This document shows positions 1 to 9,916 of a stretch of DNA of 64,000 nucleotides, one piece after another (within the stretch, counting starts at the first letter, position 1; every line of letters starts with the position of its first letter). The position numbers and the translations under genes are program-made. The notes under the pieces are model-generated. The model ran no database searches. It was not told the origin of the DNA and was given only the letters and a program-made list of their open reading frames with translations. The stretch is from Clostridium sp. UBA701 (GTDB lineage Bacteria > Bacillota > Clostridia > Clostridiales > Clostridiaceae). The stretch is taken from positions 457,065 to 521,064 of the forward strand of contig DBMJ01000016.1 of NCBI GenBank assembly GCA_002298125.1. The letters run 5' to 3'.

Positions 1-3
1 TTT

Positions 4-47
4 CAGCCCAGACACCGATGTTTTAAGAAACGGTATCTGGGCTGCTT
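4..47 (+). terminator. Rho-independent terminator of an upstream gene
   Basis: A 14-bp inverted repeat (CAGCCCAGACACCG with CGGTATCTGGGCTG, one mismatch) is followed by a short T run. It most likely ends a gene that lies to the left of the window. Confidence 0.7.
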
Positions 48-153
48 TACACCTAAATAATTAAGTCTAAAATACAATGTAATAACGCTATAGATTAAAT
101 TTATTATATTAAAAATATTAGAAAAATATCATGTAAAAGATTACATTTATCTA

Positions 154-182
154 TTGCATATTAAATTGGAATGTGATACCAT
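154..182 (+). promoter_or_regulatory. Predicted sigma-A promoter of the maltodextrin operon
   Basis: TTGCAT, a 17-bp spacer and TACCAT preceded by an extended -10 TG. Transcription would start near 189, just before the operator repeats, so a repressor bound there would block initiation or early elongation. Confidence 0.55.
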
Positions 183-200
183 AAAAGCATGGAATTGAAA

Positions 201-238
201 TCGGTATCGATACCGATAACGATACCGACAACGATACC
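201..238. promoter_or_regulatory. Predicted LacI-family operator cluster
   Basis: A perfect 16-bp palindrome (TCGGTATCGATACCGA, 201-216) with a central CG, typical of LacI-family operators. Its half-site CGATACC recurs at 208, 220 and 232, exactly 12 bp apart, so three half-sites lie in direct phase. The likely ligand is the LacI regulator encoded at 5054-6085, which is an inference from position. Confidence 0.65.
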
Positions 239-302
239 AAATTGTGATTATCACTATAATGTTAAAGCAAATTCCAAATAATAATAACGGGGAGATGGGT
301 TT

Positions 303-1652
303 ATGAAAAAAAGACTATTAAGCGTAGTGTTAAGTACAGCAATAGTTTCAACTATGCTTGCTGGCTGTACTGCAAAGACCAATACTTCAGCAGCTAAGGA
401 AATCTATTTTTTAAACTTTAAGCCTGAAATAGCAGAAGTATACAATTCTATTGCAGCAGATTATGAAAAGGAAACTGGTGTTAAAGTAAAAGTTGTAACA
501 GCAGCTGCTGGTACATATGAAACTACTTTAAAATCAGAGATATCTAAGTCCGATGCTCCAACAATCTTCCAAATAAATGGACCAGTTGGTTATCAAGCTT
601 GGAAGGATTATTGTGCAAACTTAAAGGATTCAAAGCTTTATAGCTATCTAACAGATAAAAGCTTAGCAGTAACCAGCGGAGACGGTGTTTATGGAATACC
701 TTACGTTGTAGAAGGTTATGGTATTATCTACAATGATGCTGTGATGAAGAAGTATTTTGCTCTAAGCGACAAAGCAGTATCTATAAATTCAGCTGCTGAA
801 ATAAAGAACTATGACACCTTAAAGAAGGTTGTAGAAGATATGACTAAGCACAAGGATGCACTAGGCATAAAGGGAGTATTTGGTTCCACATCTCTAAAAG
901 CTGGCGAACAGTGGAGATGGCAGACACACCTTGCAAATTTGCCCTTCTACTATGAATTTAAGGATAACACTAAGTTTGACAACACTGTATTAGCAGGACT
1001 TGGAACAGACAAAATTGACTTCAAATATGCGGACAACTATAAGAACATTTTCGACTTGTATATCAACAACTCTATTACAGATAAGAAGCTTTTAGGAAGT
1101 AAATCTGTAGATGATTCTATGGCTGAATTTGCTCTTGGCAATGTAGCTATGGTTCAGAATGGTAACTGGGCTTGGTCACAAATAAATCAGGTGAGCGGCA
1201 ATAAGGTACAGGAATCTGATATAAAGTTTATGCCTATATACACAGGTGTACAGGGTGAGGAAAATCAAGGCTTATGTGTAGGTACAGAAAACTACTTTGC
1301 AATAAATGGCAAGGTTTCAAAAGAGAAACAGGATGCATCCAAAGCATTCTTAGAGTGGTTATTCTCCAGTGATAAGGGTAAGGACTATGTAACTAATAAA
1401 TTAGGCTTCATAGCACCATTTAACACCTTTAAGGACAATGAAAAACCAGCAGACCCATTAGCAAAGGAAGTTTTGGCTTGGATGTCAAAGGGAACTACCT
1501 CTGTAGCATGGACATTTGCAGCCTTCCCAAGCGAAGAGTTTAAGAATCAATTTGGTGATTCATTATTAGAATATGCTCAAGGTAAGAAAACCTGGGATCA
1601 AGTTGTAACTGTAGTTAAGAATGCCTGGGCATCAGAAAAGGCAAAAAAATAG
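303..1652 (+). CDS. Maltodextrin-type ABC transporter substrate-binding lipoprotein
   Basis: Extracellular solute-binding protein of the family-1 (MalE-like) type. Residues 1-22 form a lipoprotein signal ending in the lipobox LAGC, with Cys22 as the lipidation site. The 449-aa length is usual for carbohydrate-binding proteins of CUT1 systems. GGGGAG lies 8 nt before the ATG. It is followed by two CUT1 permeases, a 4-alpha-glucanotransferase and glycogen phosphorylase, so maltose, maltodextrin or another alpha-glucan is the probable ligand (inference from context). No ATPase is encoded in the operon. Confidence 0.88.
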   Translation: MKKRLLSVVLSTAIVSTMLAGCTAKTNTSAAKEIYFLNFKPEIAEVYNSIAADYEKETGVKVKVVTAAAGTYETTLKSEISKSDAPTIFQINGPVGYQAWKDYCANLKDSKLYSYLTDKSLAVTSGDGVYGIPYVVEGYGIIYNDAVMKKYFALSDKAVSINSAAEIKNYDTLKKVVEDMTKHKDALGIKGVFGSTSLKAGEQWRWQTHLANLPFYYEFKDNTKFDNTVLAGLGTDKIDFKYADNYKNIFDLYINNSITDKKLLGSKSVDDSMAEFALGNVAMVQNGNWAWSQINQVSGNKVQESDIKFMPIYTGVQGEENQGLCVGTENYFAINGKVSKEKQDASKAFLEWLFSSDKGKDYVTNKLGFIAPFNTFKDNEKPADPLAKEVLAWMSKGTTSVAWTFAAFPSEEFKNQFGDSLLEYAQGKKTWDQVVTVVKNAWASEKAKK

Positions 1653-1679
1653 TTGATTTCATAAAAAACTAAAGTTATT

Positions 1680-1719
1680 AATGGTGAGTCCTGAGAGTTA
1701 AATCAGGCTCACCATTTTC
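1680..1719 (+). terminator. Intercistronic hairpin after the binding-protein gene
   Basis: AATGGTGAG pairs with CTCACCATT and TCCTGA extends the stem towards TCAGG; only a short T tract follows. It probably acts as a partial terminator or RNA-stabilising stem, which is common between an abundant binding protein and its permeases. Confidence 0.6.
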
Positions 1720-1743
1720 AAATTAATAGGAGGAGAGGCCAGT

Positions 1744-2586
1744 ATGGAAAAAAGATTAAAAAAATATTTCGCAATTTTTGCTCTTCCAACATTAATAGCA
1801 TTTTCCATAGCTTTTTTTATACCCTTCCTTTTGGGTATATATTTATCTTTCACAGAGTTTAATACAGTGGCAAATGCTAAATGGATAGGTTTTAGCAATT
1901 ATACTAAGGCCTTTCAAAACAAAGATTTTTTAAACGCACTTTGGTTTACTGTTAAATTTACAGTAATATCTGTTATTACAATAAATGTATTTGCCTTTGC
2001 ACTAGCATTCTTATTAACTAGGGGTAGAAAAGGTACAAATTTATTTAGAACGGTATTTTTTATGCCCAACTTAATAGGGGGAATTGTATTAGGGTATATA
2101 TGGCAAATAATCATCAATGGCATACTCTATAAGTTTGGAGTAACCTTAACCTATGACCCAAAATATGGCTTCTGGGGACTTATTATATTAATGAATTGGC
2201 AGCTTATTGGTTATATGATGATTATTTATATTGCTGGGATACAAAATGTATCTGCAGATTTAATTGAAGCAGCTCAGATTGATGGAGCCAGCCCTTCCAG
2301 AGTACTGAGAAGTATTATTATACCTATGGTTATGCCATCTATTACTATATGTTTATTTTTAACAATATCCAACGGCTTTAAATTATTTGATCAAAACCTT
2401 GCTCTAACAGCAGGTGCACCGTCAAGGCAGACTGCTATGTTGGCCCTTGATATTTATAATACCTTCTACGGGAAAACAGGTTGGGAAGGTGTTGGCCAAG
2501 CTAAGGCTGTTATATTCTTTATCTTAGTAGCTATTTTAGCCTTTGCACAGCTTGTTATTACTAGAAGTAAGGAGGTAGAAGCCTAA
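1744..2586 (+). CDS. Sugar ABC transporter permease, MalF type
   Basis: Integral membrane protein of 280 aa with about six hydrophobic segments and the cytoplasmic EAA loop (EAAQIDGAS..., from about residue 174) that contacts the ATPase. AGGAGGAG lies just before the ATG. Its stop overlaps the next gene start by 1 nt, indicating translational coupling. It would form the heterodimeric channel with the following permease for uptake of the sugar delivered by the binding protein at 303-1652. Confidence 0.88.
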   Translation: MEKRLKKYFAIFALPTLIAFSIAFFIPFLLGIYLSFTEFNTVANAKWIGFSNYTKAFQNKDFLNALWFTVKFTVISVITINVFAFALAFLLTRGRKGTNLFRTVFFMPNLIGGIVLGYIWQIIINGILYKFGVTLTYDPKYGFWGLIILMNWQLIGYMMIIYIAGIQNVSADLIEAAQIDGASPSRVLRSIIIPMVMPSITICLFLTISNGFKLFDQNLALTAGAPSRQTAMLALDIYNTFYGKTGWEGVGQAKAVIFFILVAILAFAQLVITRSKEVEA

Positions 2587-3419
2587 TGAAGAGTATGAAG
2601 CTAAAGGATAATTTGATATTTTTTATTTTGACAATACTAGTTGCTATGTTTTTAGCACCTATTTTTATAATTGTAATGAACTCCTTTAAAGGGAAGCTGT
2701 ACATTAGTGATACTCCCTTTGCATTACCTACAAAGACCACCTTTTCAGGTTTAAACAATTATATTTCAGGTATATCTAAGACAGGCTTTCTCCAAGCCTT
2801 TGGATGGTCATTGTTTATTACAGTATGCTCTGTTGCTGTTATTGTGTTATTTACAGCCATGACAGCTTGGTATATTACAAGAGTTAAGTCAAAGGTATCT
2901 AGCATAATATATTATTTATTTGCATTTTCTATGATAGTACCCTTTCAAATGGTTATGTTCACTACCACTAAGGTAGCTAATGTTTTGCACCTGGACAATC
3001 CATTGGGCATTATTGTAATATATCTAGGTTTTGGAGCAGGATTATCAGCCTTTATTTTTGCTGGCTTTATTAAGTCTATACCTCTTGAGATAGAGGAGGC
3101 TTCTGTACTTGATGGGTGTAATCCAATACAGACCTTTTTTCTGGTAGTATTTCCTATATTAAAACCCACAGCAATAACTGTTGCAATATTAAATGCTATG
3201 TGGATTTGGAATGATTATTTGCTACCATACCTGCTTATTGGTAATGAATATAAGACAATTCCAATTGCTGTGCAGTACCTAAAGGGTGGATATGGTTCAA
3301 TAGACATGGGTTCAATGATGGCTGTGCTAGTATTAGCTATTATCCCTATAATAATATTTTACTTTACATGCCAAAAGCATATCATCGAAGGTGTTGCTTC
3401 AGGGGCTGTTAAAGGTTAA
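2586..3419 (+). CDS. Sugar ABC transporter permease, MalG type
   Basis: Second CUT1 permease, 277 aa, with six predicted membrane segments and an EAA loop at about residues 167-188 (EEASVLDGCNP). It starts within the stop of the MalF-like gene (TAATG), so the two are coupled. With no adjacent ATP-binding protein the system probably borrows a shared MsmX/MalK-type ATPase encoded elsewhere, as is known for many Gram-positive CUT1 importers. Confidence 0.88.
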   Translation: MKSMKLKDNLIFFILTILVAMFLAPIFIIVMNSFKGKLYISDTPFALPTKTTFSGLNNYISGISKTGFLQAFGWSLFITVCSVAVIVLFTAMTAWYITRVKSKVSSIIYYLFAFSMIVPFQMVMFTTTKVANVLHLDNPLGIIVIYLGFGAGLSAFIFAGFIKSIPLEIEEASVLDGCNPIQTFFLVVFPILKPTAITVAILNAMWIWNDYLLPYLLIGNEYKTIPIAVQYLKGGYGSIDMGSMMAVLVLAIIPIIIFYFTCQKHIIEGVASGAVKG

Positions 3420-3457
3420 AACTTATGATAATACTAACGCTATAATGGAGGAAAAAG

Positions 3458-4936
3458 ATGAGAAAGAGTGGAATACTACTGCCCATTGCTAGTTTACCCT
3501 CAAAATACGGCATAGGAGCATTTTCCAAAAGTGCATATGACTTCATAGATCAGTTAAAGGCGGCAGGGCAAAGCTACTGGCAGATATTGCCATTAGGTCC
3601 TACAGGCTATGGTGATTCGCCATACCAATCCTTCTCTACCTTTGCTGGGAATCCTTACTTTATTGATTTAGAAACGCTGATAGAGGAGGGATATTTAACA
3701 AAAGAAGAGTGCGATGCATATGACTTTGGAGATAATGTTCGATATATAGATTACGAAAAAATATATTTTTCAAGATTTAAGGTGCTAAGAGTTGCTTATG
3801 AAAGAAGCAATATAGCAAAAAACAAAGAATTTCAGCAATTTGTTTTTGATAATGCATATTGGTTAGAGGATTATGCACTATATATGTCCATAAAGAATCA
3901 CTATAAAGGTGCCAGCTGGAGCCAGTGGGATGAGGATATAAGAAAAAGAGAAGCAGAAGCAATTAAGAGGTATAAAGTAGAATTGTCTGAGGAAATAAGC
4001 TTTTACCAGTTCCAGCAATTTATTTTTATTAAGCAATGGATGAAATTAAAGACTTATGCTAATCAGTGTGGCATTAAAATCATTGGGGATATTCCGATTT
4101 ATGTTGCCTTTGACAGTGCAGAATGCTGGTCAAGCCCTGAATTATTTCAATTTGATGAAGAAAGGCTACCCATAGCTGTTGCAGGGTGTCCACCAGATGG
4201 GTTCTCAGTTACAGGGCAGCTGTGGGGCAATCCCCTTTATGATTGGAATTATCACAAAAGAACTTCCTATGCATGGTGGATACAAAGGATTGCATATTCT
4301 TTTAAGCTATATGATGTGGTAAGGATAGATCATTTTAGGGGATTTGATGAGTATTATTCTATACCTTACGGTTCCTCCACCGCAGAAAGAGGAAAATGGG
4401 AAAAAGGTCCGGGATATGAGATATTTGAGGAACTCAGAAATCAGTTAGGAGATTTAGACATTATAGCAGAAGATCTAGGTTTTCTTACAGATAGTGTACT
4501 TAAACTAGTAAAGAAAACAGGGTATCCTGGCATGAAGGTGTTGGAATTTGCCTTTGATTCCAGAGAGGAAAGTGACTATTTACCCCACAATTATGATAAA
4601 AACTGCATTGTATATACAGGCACCCATGACAATGAAACCGTTATGGGATGGTATAAAAATCTTAAGGCTGAGGATAAAAAGCTAGCCATAGATTATATGG
4701 ACATCGATCCTGTAAGAGATGCGGATATTCACTGGAAGTTTATCCGTTTGGCGTTGTCAAGTGTTGCAAACCTTGCAGTGATACCTATACAGGATTATTT
4801 AGGCTTAGGCAATGAGGCTAGAATCAATAAGCCTTCTACAGTAGGTGAAAACTGGAAGTGGCGTCTTTTAGAAGGAGAATTCACAGATGAACTGTTAAAG
4901 AAAATAAGAAAAGTAACGAAACTATATGGCAGATAA
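3458..4936 (+). CDS. malQ: 4-alpha-glucanotransferase (amylomaltase)
   Basis: Glycoside hydrolase family 77 enzyme that transfers alpha-1,4-glucan segments between maltodextrins and releases glucose. At 492 aa it has the normal length for the short bacterial type. Visible catalytic motifs are RIDHFRG (nucleophile Asp near 291), IIAEDLG (acid/base Glu near 338) and GTHDNE (Asp near 391). TGGAGG precedes the ATG. It lies directly after the sugar permeases and ahead of glycogen phosphorylase, giving a maltodextrin uptake and breakdown set. Confidence 0.95.
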   Translation: MRKSGILLPIASLPSKYGIGAFSKSAYDFIDQLKAAGQSYWQILPLGPTGYGDSPYQSFSTFAGNPYFIDLETLIEEGYLTKEECDAYDFGDNVRYIDYEKIYFSRFKVLRVAYERSNIAKNKEFQQFVFDNAYWLEDYALYMSIKNHYKGASWSQWDEDIRKREAEAIKRYKVELSEEISFYQFQQFIFIKQWMKLKTYANQCGIKIIGDIPIYVAFDSAECWSSPELFQFDEERLPIAVAGCPPDGFSVTGQLWGNPLYDWNYHKRTSYAWWIQRIAYSFKLYDVVRIDHFRGFDEYYSIPYGSSTAERGKWEKGPGYEIFEELRNQLGDLDIIAEDLGFLTDSVLKLVKKTGYPGMKVLEFAFDSREESDYLPHNYDKNCIVYTGTHDNETVMGWYKNLKAEDKKLAIDYMDIDPVRDADIHWKFIRLALSSVANLAVIPIQDYLGLGNEARINKPSTVGENWKWRLLEGEFTDELLKKIRKVTKLYGR

Positions 4937-5053
4937 AAGTTATGTTTTTAAAGTTGCTCTACAGGATAGTTATTATGGTAAGCATATAATGGTATAATAA
5001 TTTTAACTGATAGAAAAGTCTAGAATCGAAATGTATTAAAGGGATGAAGGATT

Positions 5054-6085
5054 ATGGGAACAATAACAATCAAAGATATTGCAAAGCTCTGTGGTGTAGG
5101 CGTAAGCACAGTATCTAGAGCAATAAATGATCATAATGACATCAATGATGAAACAAAAGCTATGATTATGCAAATTATTAAGGAAAACAACTATGTTCCT
5201 AACAATAGTGCACGTAATTTAAAAAGATCTAACTCTGATACTATTGCTGTACTTATAAAAGGTATAAGCAACCCTTTTTTCAGCCCCATGATTAAGACCT
5301 TTGAAAGAAGGATTAAGGAAAAAAGGTACTCCTTTATTTTGCAGAGAGTAGATGAAAAAGAAAACGAAATTGATGTGGCTATTGAATTAGTTAATGAAAA
5401 AAAGCTAAAGGGCATTGTATTTTTGGGAGGATGTTTTTCCCACTCAGATGAAAAGTTAAGTCAGTTAAAGGTTCCTTTCGTGCTAAGTACAGTGGGAACT
5501 ACTCAAAATTATGATAAAACTATTTGTTCATCTGTTTCTGTAGATGATTTTAAAGAGAGCTACAAAATTGTGGATTACCTATGCTCATTAGGTCATACAA
5601 AAATTGCCACTATTACAGCCTCCATGGAGGATGAAAGTATTGGTAAACTGAGGCATAATGGGTACACCAGTGCATTAAAAGCTAATAATATAGAAGTTGA
5701 TAAAGACCTAATCAGGGTTATGAGGGATGATATTGAAGGTTATTCTATGGAAAACGGCTATGCAGTTACAAAGGAATTACTAGAATCAGGGAAGGATTTT
5801 ACAGCAATCTATGCCATATCTGACAGTATTGCCATAGGGGCCTGTAAGGCTATCTTTGATGCCGGCAAGAGGGTTCCTGAGGACTATTCAATAGCTGGCT
5901 TTGACGGTATGGACATGGCACGCTACTATAATCCATCCATAACCACTATAAGACAGCCTGTGGAGGAAATGGCAGAAGCCACCATTAAAATATTGTTTGA
6001 TGTTATACGTAATAGAACATCAGCCCAGCAAAGGATGTTTCAAGGTGAATTAATAATAGGACAATCAACAAAATCTATTAAATAA
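5054..6085 (+). CDS. LacI-family transcriptional regulator of the maltodextrin locus
   Basis: 343 aa. Residues 1-25 form the LacI helix-turn-helix (IKDIAKLCGVGVSTVSRA), followed by a periplasmic-binding-protein-like sensor domain. The gene sits between malQ and glycogen phosphorylase; candidate -10 boxes (TATAAT at 4985 and 4993) suggest its own promoter. It is the natural candidate to bind the CGATACC operators at 201-238. Effector and sign of regulation are inferred. Confidence 0.88.
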   Translation: MGTITIKDIAKLCGVGVSTVSRAINDHNDINDETKAMIMQIIKENNYVPNNSARNLKRSNSDTIAVLIKGISNPFFSPMIKTFERRIKEKRYSFILQRVDEKENEIDVAIELVNEKKLKGIVFLGGCFSHSDEKLSQLKVPFVLSTVGTTQNYDKTICSSVSVDDFKESYKIVDYLCSLGHTKIATITASMEDESIGKLRHNGYTSALKANNIEVDKDLIRVMRDDIEGYSMENGYAVTKELLESGKDFTAIYAISDSIAIGACKAIFDAGKRVPEDYSIAGFDGMDMARYYNPSITTIRQPVEEMAEATIKILFDVIRNRTSAQQRMFQGELIIGQSTKSIK

Positions 6086-6093
6086 GATATATA

Positions 6094-6129
6094 GGATAAG
6101 TTAAATAATAGTTAACTTATCCATTTTTT
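6094..6129 (+). terminator. Rho-independent terminator after the LacI gene
   Basis: GGATAAGTTAA and TTAACTTATCC form a stem followed by six T residues. It separates the regulator from the glycogen phosphorylase gene. Confidence 0.75.
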
Positions 6130-6173
6130 AAGAAACAGGAAAATCACTGCCTATATTCAAAAGGAGAAGGGCA

Positions 6174-8453
6174 ATGAGGAGGAAATATATGATGTTAGAA
6201 AAAGATTTACAAAATATATTAGATAAAAGGTTTCAAAAATCACTAAGCACCTGTACTAATGAAGAAATATATTTGGCGCTGTTAGAGCTTACAAAGGAAA
6301 GGATAAAAGCAAAGGGAAGTATATCAGGAAAGAAAAAATTATATTATATTTCAGCAGAATTTTTAATAGGGAAGCTTTTATCCAATAACCTGATTAACCT
6401 TGGCTTATATGAGGAAATCCAAGAACTATTAAAGAAGAACCATAAGAATTTGAGTGAAATAGAAGAAGTAGAATTAGAACCATCTTTAGGTAATGGTGGA
6501 CTAGGAAGACTTGCAGCTTGTTTTTTAGATTCTATTGCAACTTTAGGGCTTTATGGAGATGGAGTTGGACTAAACTATCATTATGGATTATTTAAACAGG
6601 TTCTTGAAAACAATATACAAAAGGAAACAATAAATCCATGGATTTCAAAGGAAAGCTTTCTAAAAAAATCTGATATAAGCTTTGAAGTACCCTTTAAAGA
6701 TTTTACACTAAAGTCCACTTTATATGACATTGATGTGACAGGCTATGAAAATAAATCAAACAAACTAAGACTTTTTGATATAGACACATTGAATGAAAAT
6801 ATTGTAAAAAAGGGTATCGATTTTGACAAAGAGGATATTGTGCACAACTTAACCCTGTTTTTATATCCAGATGATAGTGATACAGCAGGTCATTTATTAA
6901 GAATTTATCAGCAATATTTTATGGTAAGTAATGCGGCTCAACTAATTATTAAAGAAACCTTAGAGAAAGGTTATGACCTTCATAAATTAGATGAACATGT
7001 AGTGGTGCAGATCAACGATACACATCCAACTATGGTGATTCCAGAATTGATTCGCCTATTAATGAAGCAAGGCATAGACCTGGATGAAGCAATTGAAATA
7101 GTTACTCGAAGCTGTGCCTATACAAATCATACAATTCTAGCAGAGGCACTAGAGAAATGGCCCTTAGCCTATTTAGAAAAGGTTGTACCACATTTGCTGC
7201 CAATTATTAAAGAATTGGATAAGCGAGTTAGAAATAAATATGATGATGAAAGAGTGTACATTATTGATGAGGATATGCGTGTTCATATGGCACATATAGA
7301 TATTCATTATGGCTTCAGTGTCAATGGTGTTGCAGCTCTTCATACAGATATTTTGAAGAATTCAGAGTTGCAGCCTTTTTATAATATATATCCTGAAAAA
7401 TTTAATAATAAAACTAATGGTGTTACCTTTAGAAGATGGCTAATCCATTGTAATCCTTTGCTTGCTCAATATATAACTGAGCTTATAGGAGATGATTTTA
7501 AGAGGGATGCAGATAAATTGCAGGAGCTTTTAAAATATATTGAGGATGACAGGGTGCTAAAAAAGCTGCTGGAAATAAAACATGAGAATAAGCTTACCCT
7601 CAAAAAATACTTAGAAGAAACACAAAATGTTCAAATAGATGAAGACTCTATCTTTGACATTCAGATAAAAAGGCTTCATGAATATAAAAGACAGCAGATG
7701 AATGCCCTTTATATTATTTATAAATATCTAGATATTAAGAAGGGAAACCTTCCTAAAACCCCAATAACCATGATCTTTGGAGCTAAAGCATCACCGGCTT
7801 ACACTATTGCTAAGGATATTATACATTTGATTTTATGCTTGCAGGAACTCATTAACAAGGATGGTGAAGTAAACCCATATTTGAAAATTGTTATGGTTGA
7901 AAATTACAATGTGACAAAAGCATCAAAATTGGTTCCAGCCTGTGATATATCAGAGCAAATATCACTAGCATCAAAGGAAGCTAGTGGTACAGGGAATATG
8001 AAGCTTATGTTAAATGGTGCAATTACACTTGGAACCATGGATGGAGCAAATGTTGAAATCCACGATCTAGTTGGAAAAGATAACATCTATATTTTTGGTA
8101 AGTCAAGTGAAGAAGTAATTAAGCTATATGAAGATAAATCCTACAATCCAGCAAATTACTACAAAAAAGATGAAACCATAAAAGAAATAGTGGATTTTCT
8201 TGTGAGTAAAAATATGATTGAAATTGGTGATAGAGAAAGACTCACGAGACTTCATAGCGAACTTACATCAAAGGATTGGTTTATGACACTAATTGATATT
8301 AAAGAATATATCAAGGTTAAGGAAGCTATGCTTGAAGATTATGCAGACAGAAAAGCATGGAGCAAAAAAATGCTTGTTAATATAAGTAAAGCAGGTTTCT
8401 TCTCATCAGATAGAACAATTAAACAATATAACAAAGACATTTGGAAGCTATAA
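6174..8453 (+). CDS. glgP: Glycogen/maltodextrin phosphorylase
   Basis: Glycosyltransferase family 35 enzyme, PLP-dependent, releasing glucose-1-phosphate from alpha-1,4-glucans. It is 759 aa; the PLP-lysine motif (GTGNMK, Lys near 609) and the nearby LNGAITLGTMDGAN stretch are intact. AAAGGAG precedes the ATG used here; a second ATG pair 12-15 nt downstream, behind its own AGGAGG, is an alternative start. With the importer and malQ it completes conversion of imported maltodextrin to glucose and glucose-1-phosphate. Confidence 0.95.
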   Translation: MRRKYMMLEKDLQNILDKRFQKSLSTCTNEEIYLALLELTKERIKAKGSISGKKKLYYISAEFLIGKLLSNNLINLGLYEEIQELLKKNHKNLSEIEEVELEPSLGNGGLGRLAACFLDSIATLGLYGDGVGLNYHYGLFKQVLENNIQKETINPWISKESFLKKSDISFEVPFKDFTLKSTLYDIDVTGYENKSNKLRLFDIDTLNENIVKKGIDFDKEDIVHNLTLFLYPDDSDTAGHLLRIYQQYFMVSNAAQLIIKETLEKGYDLHKLDEHVVVQINDTHPTMVIPELIRLLMKQGIDLDEAIEIVTRSCAYTNHTILAEALEKWPLAYLEKVVPHLLPIIKELDKRVRNKYDDERVYIIDEDMRVHMAHIDIHYGFSVNGVAALHTDILKNSELQPFYNIYPEKFNNKTNGVTFRRWLIHCNPLLAQYITELIGDDFKRDADKLQELLKYIEDDRVLKKLLEIKHENKLTLKKYLEETQNVQIDEDSIFDIQIKRLHEYKRQQMNALYIIYKYLDIKKGNLPKTPITMIFGAKASPAYTIAKDIIHLILCLQELINKDGEVNPYLKIVMVENYNVTKASKLVPACDISEQISLASKEASGTGNMKLMLNGAITLGTMDGANVEIHDLVGKDNIYIFGKSSEEVIKLYEDKSYNPANYYKKDETIKEIVDFLVSKNMIEIGDRERLTRLHSELTSKDWFMTLIDIKEYIKVKEAMLEDYADRKAWSKKMLVNISKAGFFSSDRTIKQYNKDIWKL

Positions 8454-8498
8454 AAATGAAGGCTTTTCTTACCTTGCATGCAGGAGGGCTGATTGACC

Positions 8499-9824
8499 AT
8501 GCTTAAGGACTTAACTAGGGGTAATGAGACAAAAGTAATAGTCCGCTTTGCCGTACCTATGATAATTGGAAACCTGTTTCAACAGCTATATAACATAGCA
8601 GATGCCATTATTGTGGGCCAGTACATCGGGGCTGGTGCTCTTGCAGCAGTTGGAAGTTCTTACACCTTAATGATTTTTTTAACCTCCATAATACTTGGAC
8701 TTTGCATGGGCAGCGGGGTAGTATTCTCCATGTTTTTTGGTGCCGGTAAGATGGACAAACTAAAAGGCAGTATTTTTACTTCATTTTGGTTTATAGCGCT
8801 AATTACACTTGTAATTAATGTACTGGCATTAATTTATATTGATGAGATTCTCTATTTAATCCAAATTCCAACAGATATACTGGCTGAAACAAAGAAGTAT
8901 CTGCAGATTATCTTCTACGGTATAAGTTTTACCTTTGTTTATAACTATTTTGCTGCGGTGCTGCGTAGTATGGGCAATTCCATGGCACCGCTGATATTTC
9001 TTATTATAGCTGCTGTAATAAATATTGCATTGGATATTATTTTTGTAGTACCTCTAGGAATGGGGGTGGGTGGAGCGGCCTTAGCAACCATTATAGCGCA
9101 AGGCTTTTCAGCTCTTAGCATTGCTATTTACAGCTTTGCAAAGGTACCTCAGATACGCCCAGAAGCAAGGCATTTGCGCTTTGATAGTAGCATTGTAAGG
9201 CTGATTGCAAACTATTCAGTGCTTTCTAGCATTCAGCAATCCATTATGAATTTTGGTATATTAATGATACAGAGTCTGGTAAATAGCTTTGGTGTATCTG
9301 TAATGGCAGCTTTCGCGGCGGTGGTTAAAATTGATAGCTTTGCCTACATGCCCGTGCAAGATTTCGGTAACGCATTTTGCACCTTTATAGCTCAGAATAA
9401 GGGGGCGGAAAAAAGCCAGCGTATTAGTAACGGAATTCATTCTGCAATAAAAATTATTACTCTATTTTGTGCAGCAATTTCCATTCTGGTTTGGGTATTT
9501 GCAAAAGGACTAATGGGTATTTTCATTATGCCAAGTGAAGTAGAGATTATACGAATCGGAGTGCAGTATTTACATATTGAGGCTAGTTTTTACTGCTTAA
9601 TTGGTTATTTATTTATGTTTTACGGTCTATATCGGGGCTTTGGCAGGGCAGGTATGTCCATTATACTAACTATTCTGAGCCTTGGTACACGGGTGATTTT
9701 GGCTTATACCCTTTCCTCTGTACCTTCCATTGGCGTTTTGGGTATTTGGTGGGCTATTCCAATTGGTTGGGCGCTGGCAGATATAATGGGTTTCTATATT
9801 TTAAAGCGAGACAATATTATTTAA
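8499..9824 (+). CDS. MATE-family efflux transporter
   Basis: About 441 aa, with twelve predicted membrane helices in two similar halves, as in Na+ or H+-coupled multidrug and toxin extrusion proteins (DinF/NorM-like branch). AGGAGGG at 8482-8488 suits the ATG at 8499; an in-frame TTG two codons earlier is too close to that site. It follows glgP by 45 nt and may be read through from it. The substrate cannot be told from sequence. Confidence 0.88.
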   Translation: MLKDLTRGNETKVIVRFAVPMIIGNLFQQLYNIADAIIVGQYIGAGALAAVGSSYTLMIFLTSIILGLCMGSGVVFSMFFGAGKMDKLKGSIFTSFWFIALITLVINVLALIYIDEILYLIQIPTDILAETKKYLQIIFYGISFTFVYNYFAAVLRSMGNSMAPLIFLIIAAVINIALDIIFVVPLGMGVGGAALATIIAQGFSALSIAIYSFAKVPQIRPEARHLRFDSSIVRLIANYSVLSSIQQSIMNFGILMIQSLVNSFGVSVMAAFAAVVKIDSFAYMPVQDFGNAFCTFIAQNKGAEKSQRISNGIHSAIKIITLFCAAISILVWVFAKGLMGIFIMPSEVEIIRIGVQYLHIEASFYCLIGYLFMFYGLYRGFGRAGMSIILTILSLGTRVILAYTLSSVPSIGVLGIWWAIPIGWALADIMGFYILKRDNII

Positions 9825-9916
9825 GGATTTACTTCAATATGGGCAGTAGGAGTAGGTTTTATTCAAAATATATTGGTTAAAACTACTTCTATAAACATGT
9901 GAGGGAATGATGAAGG

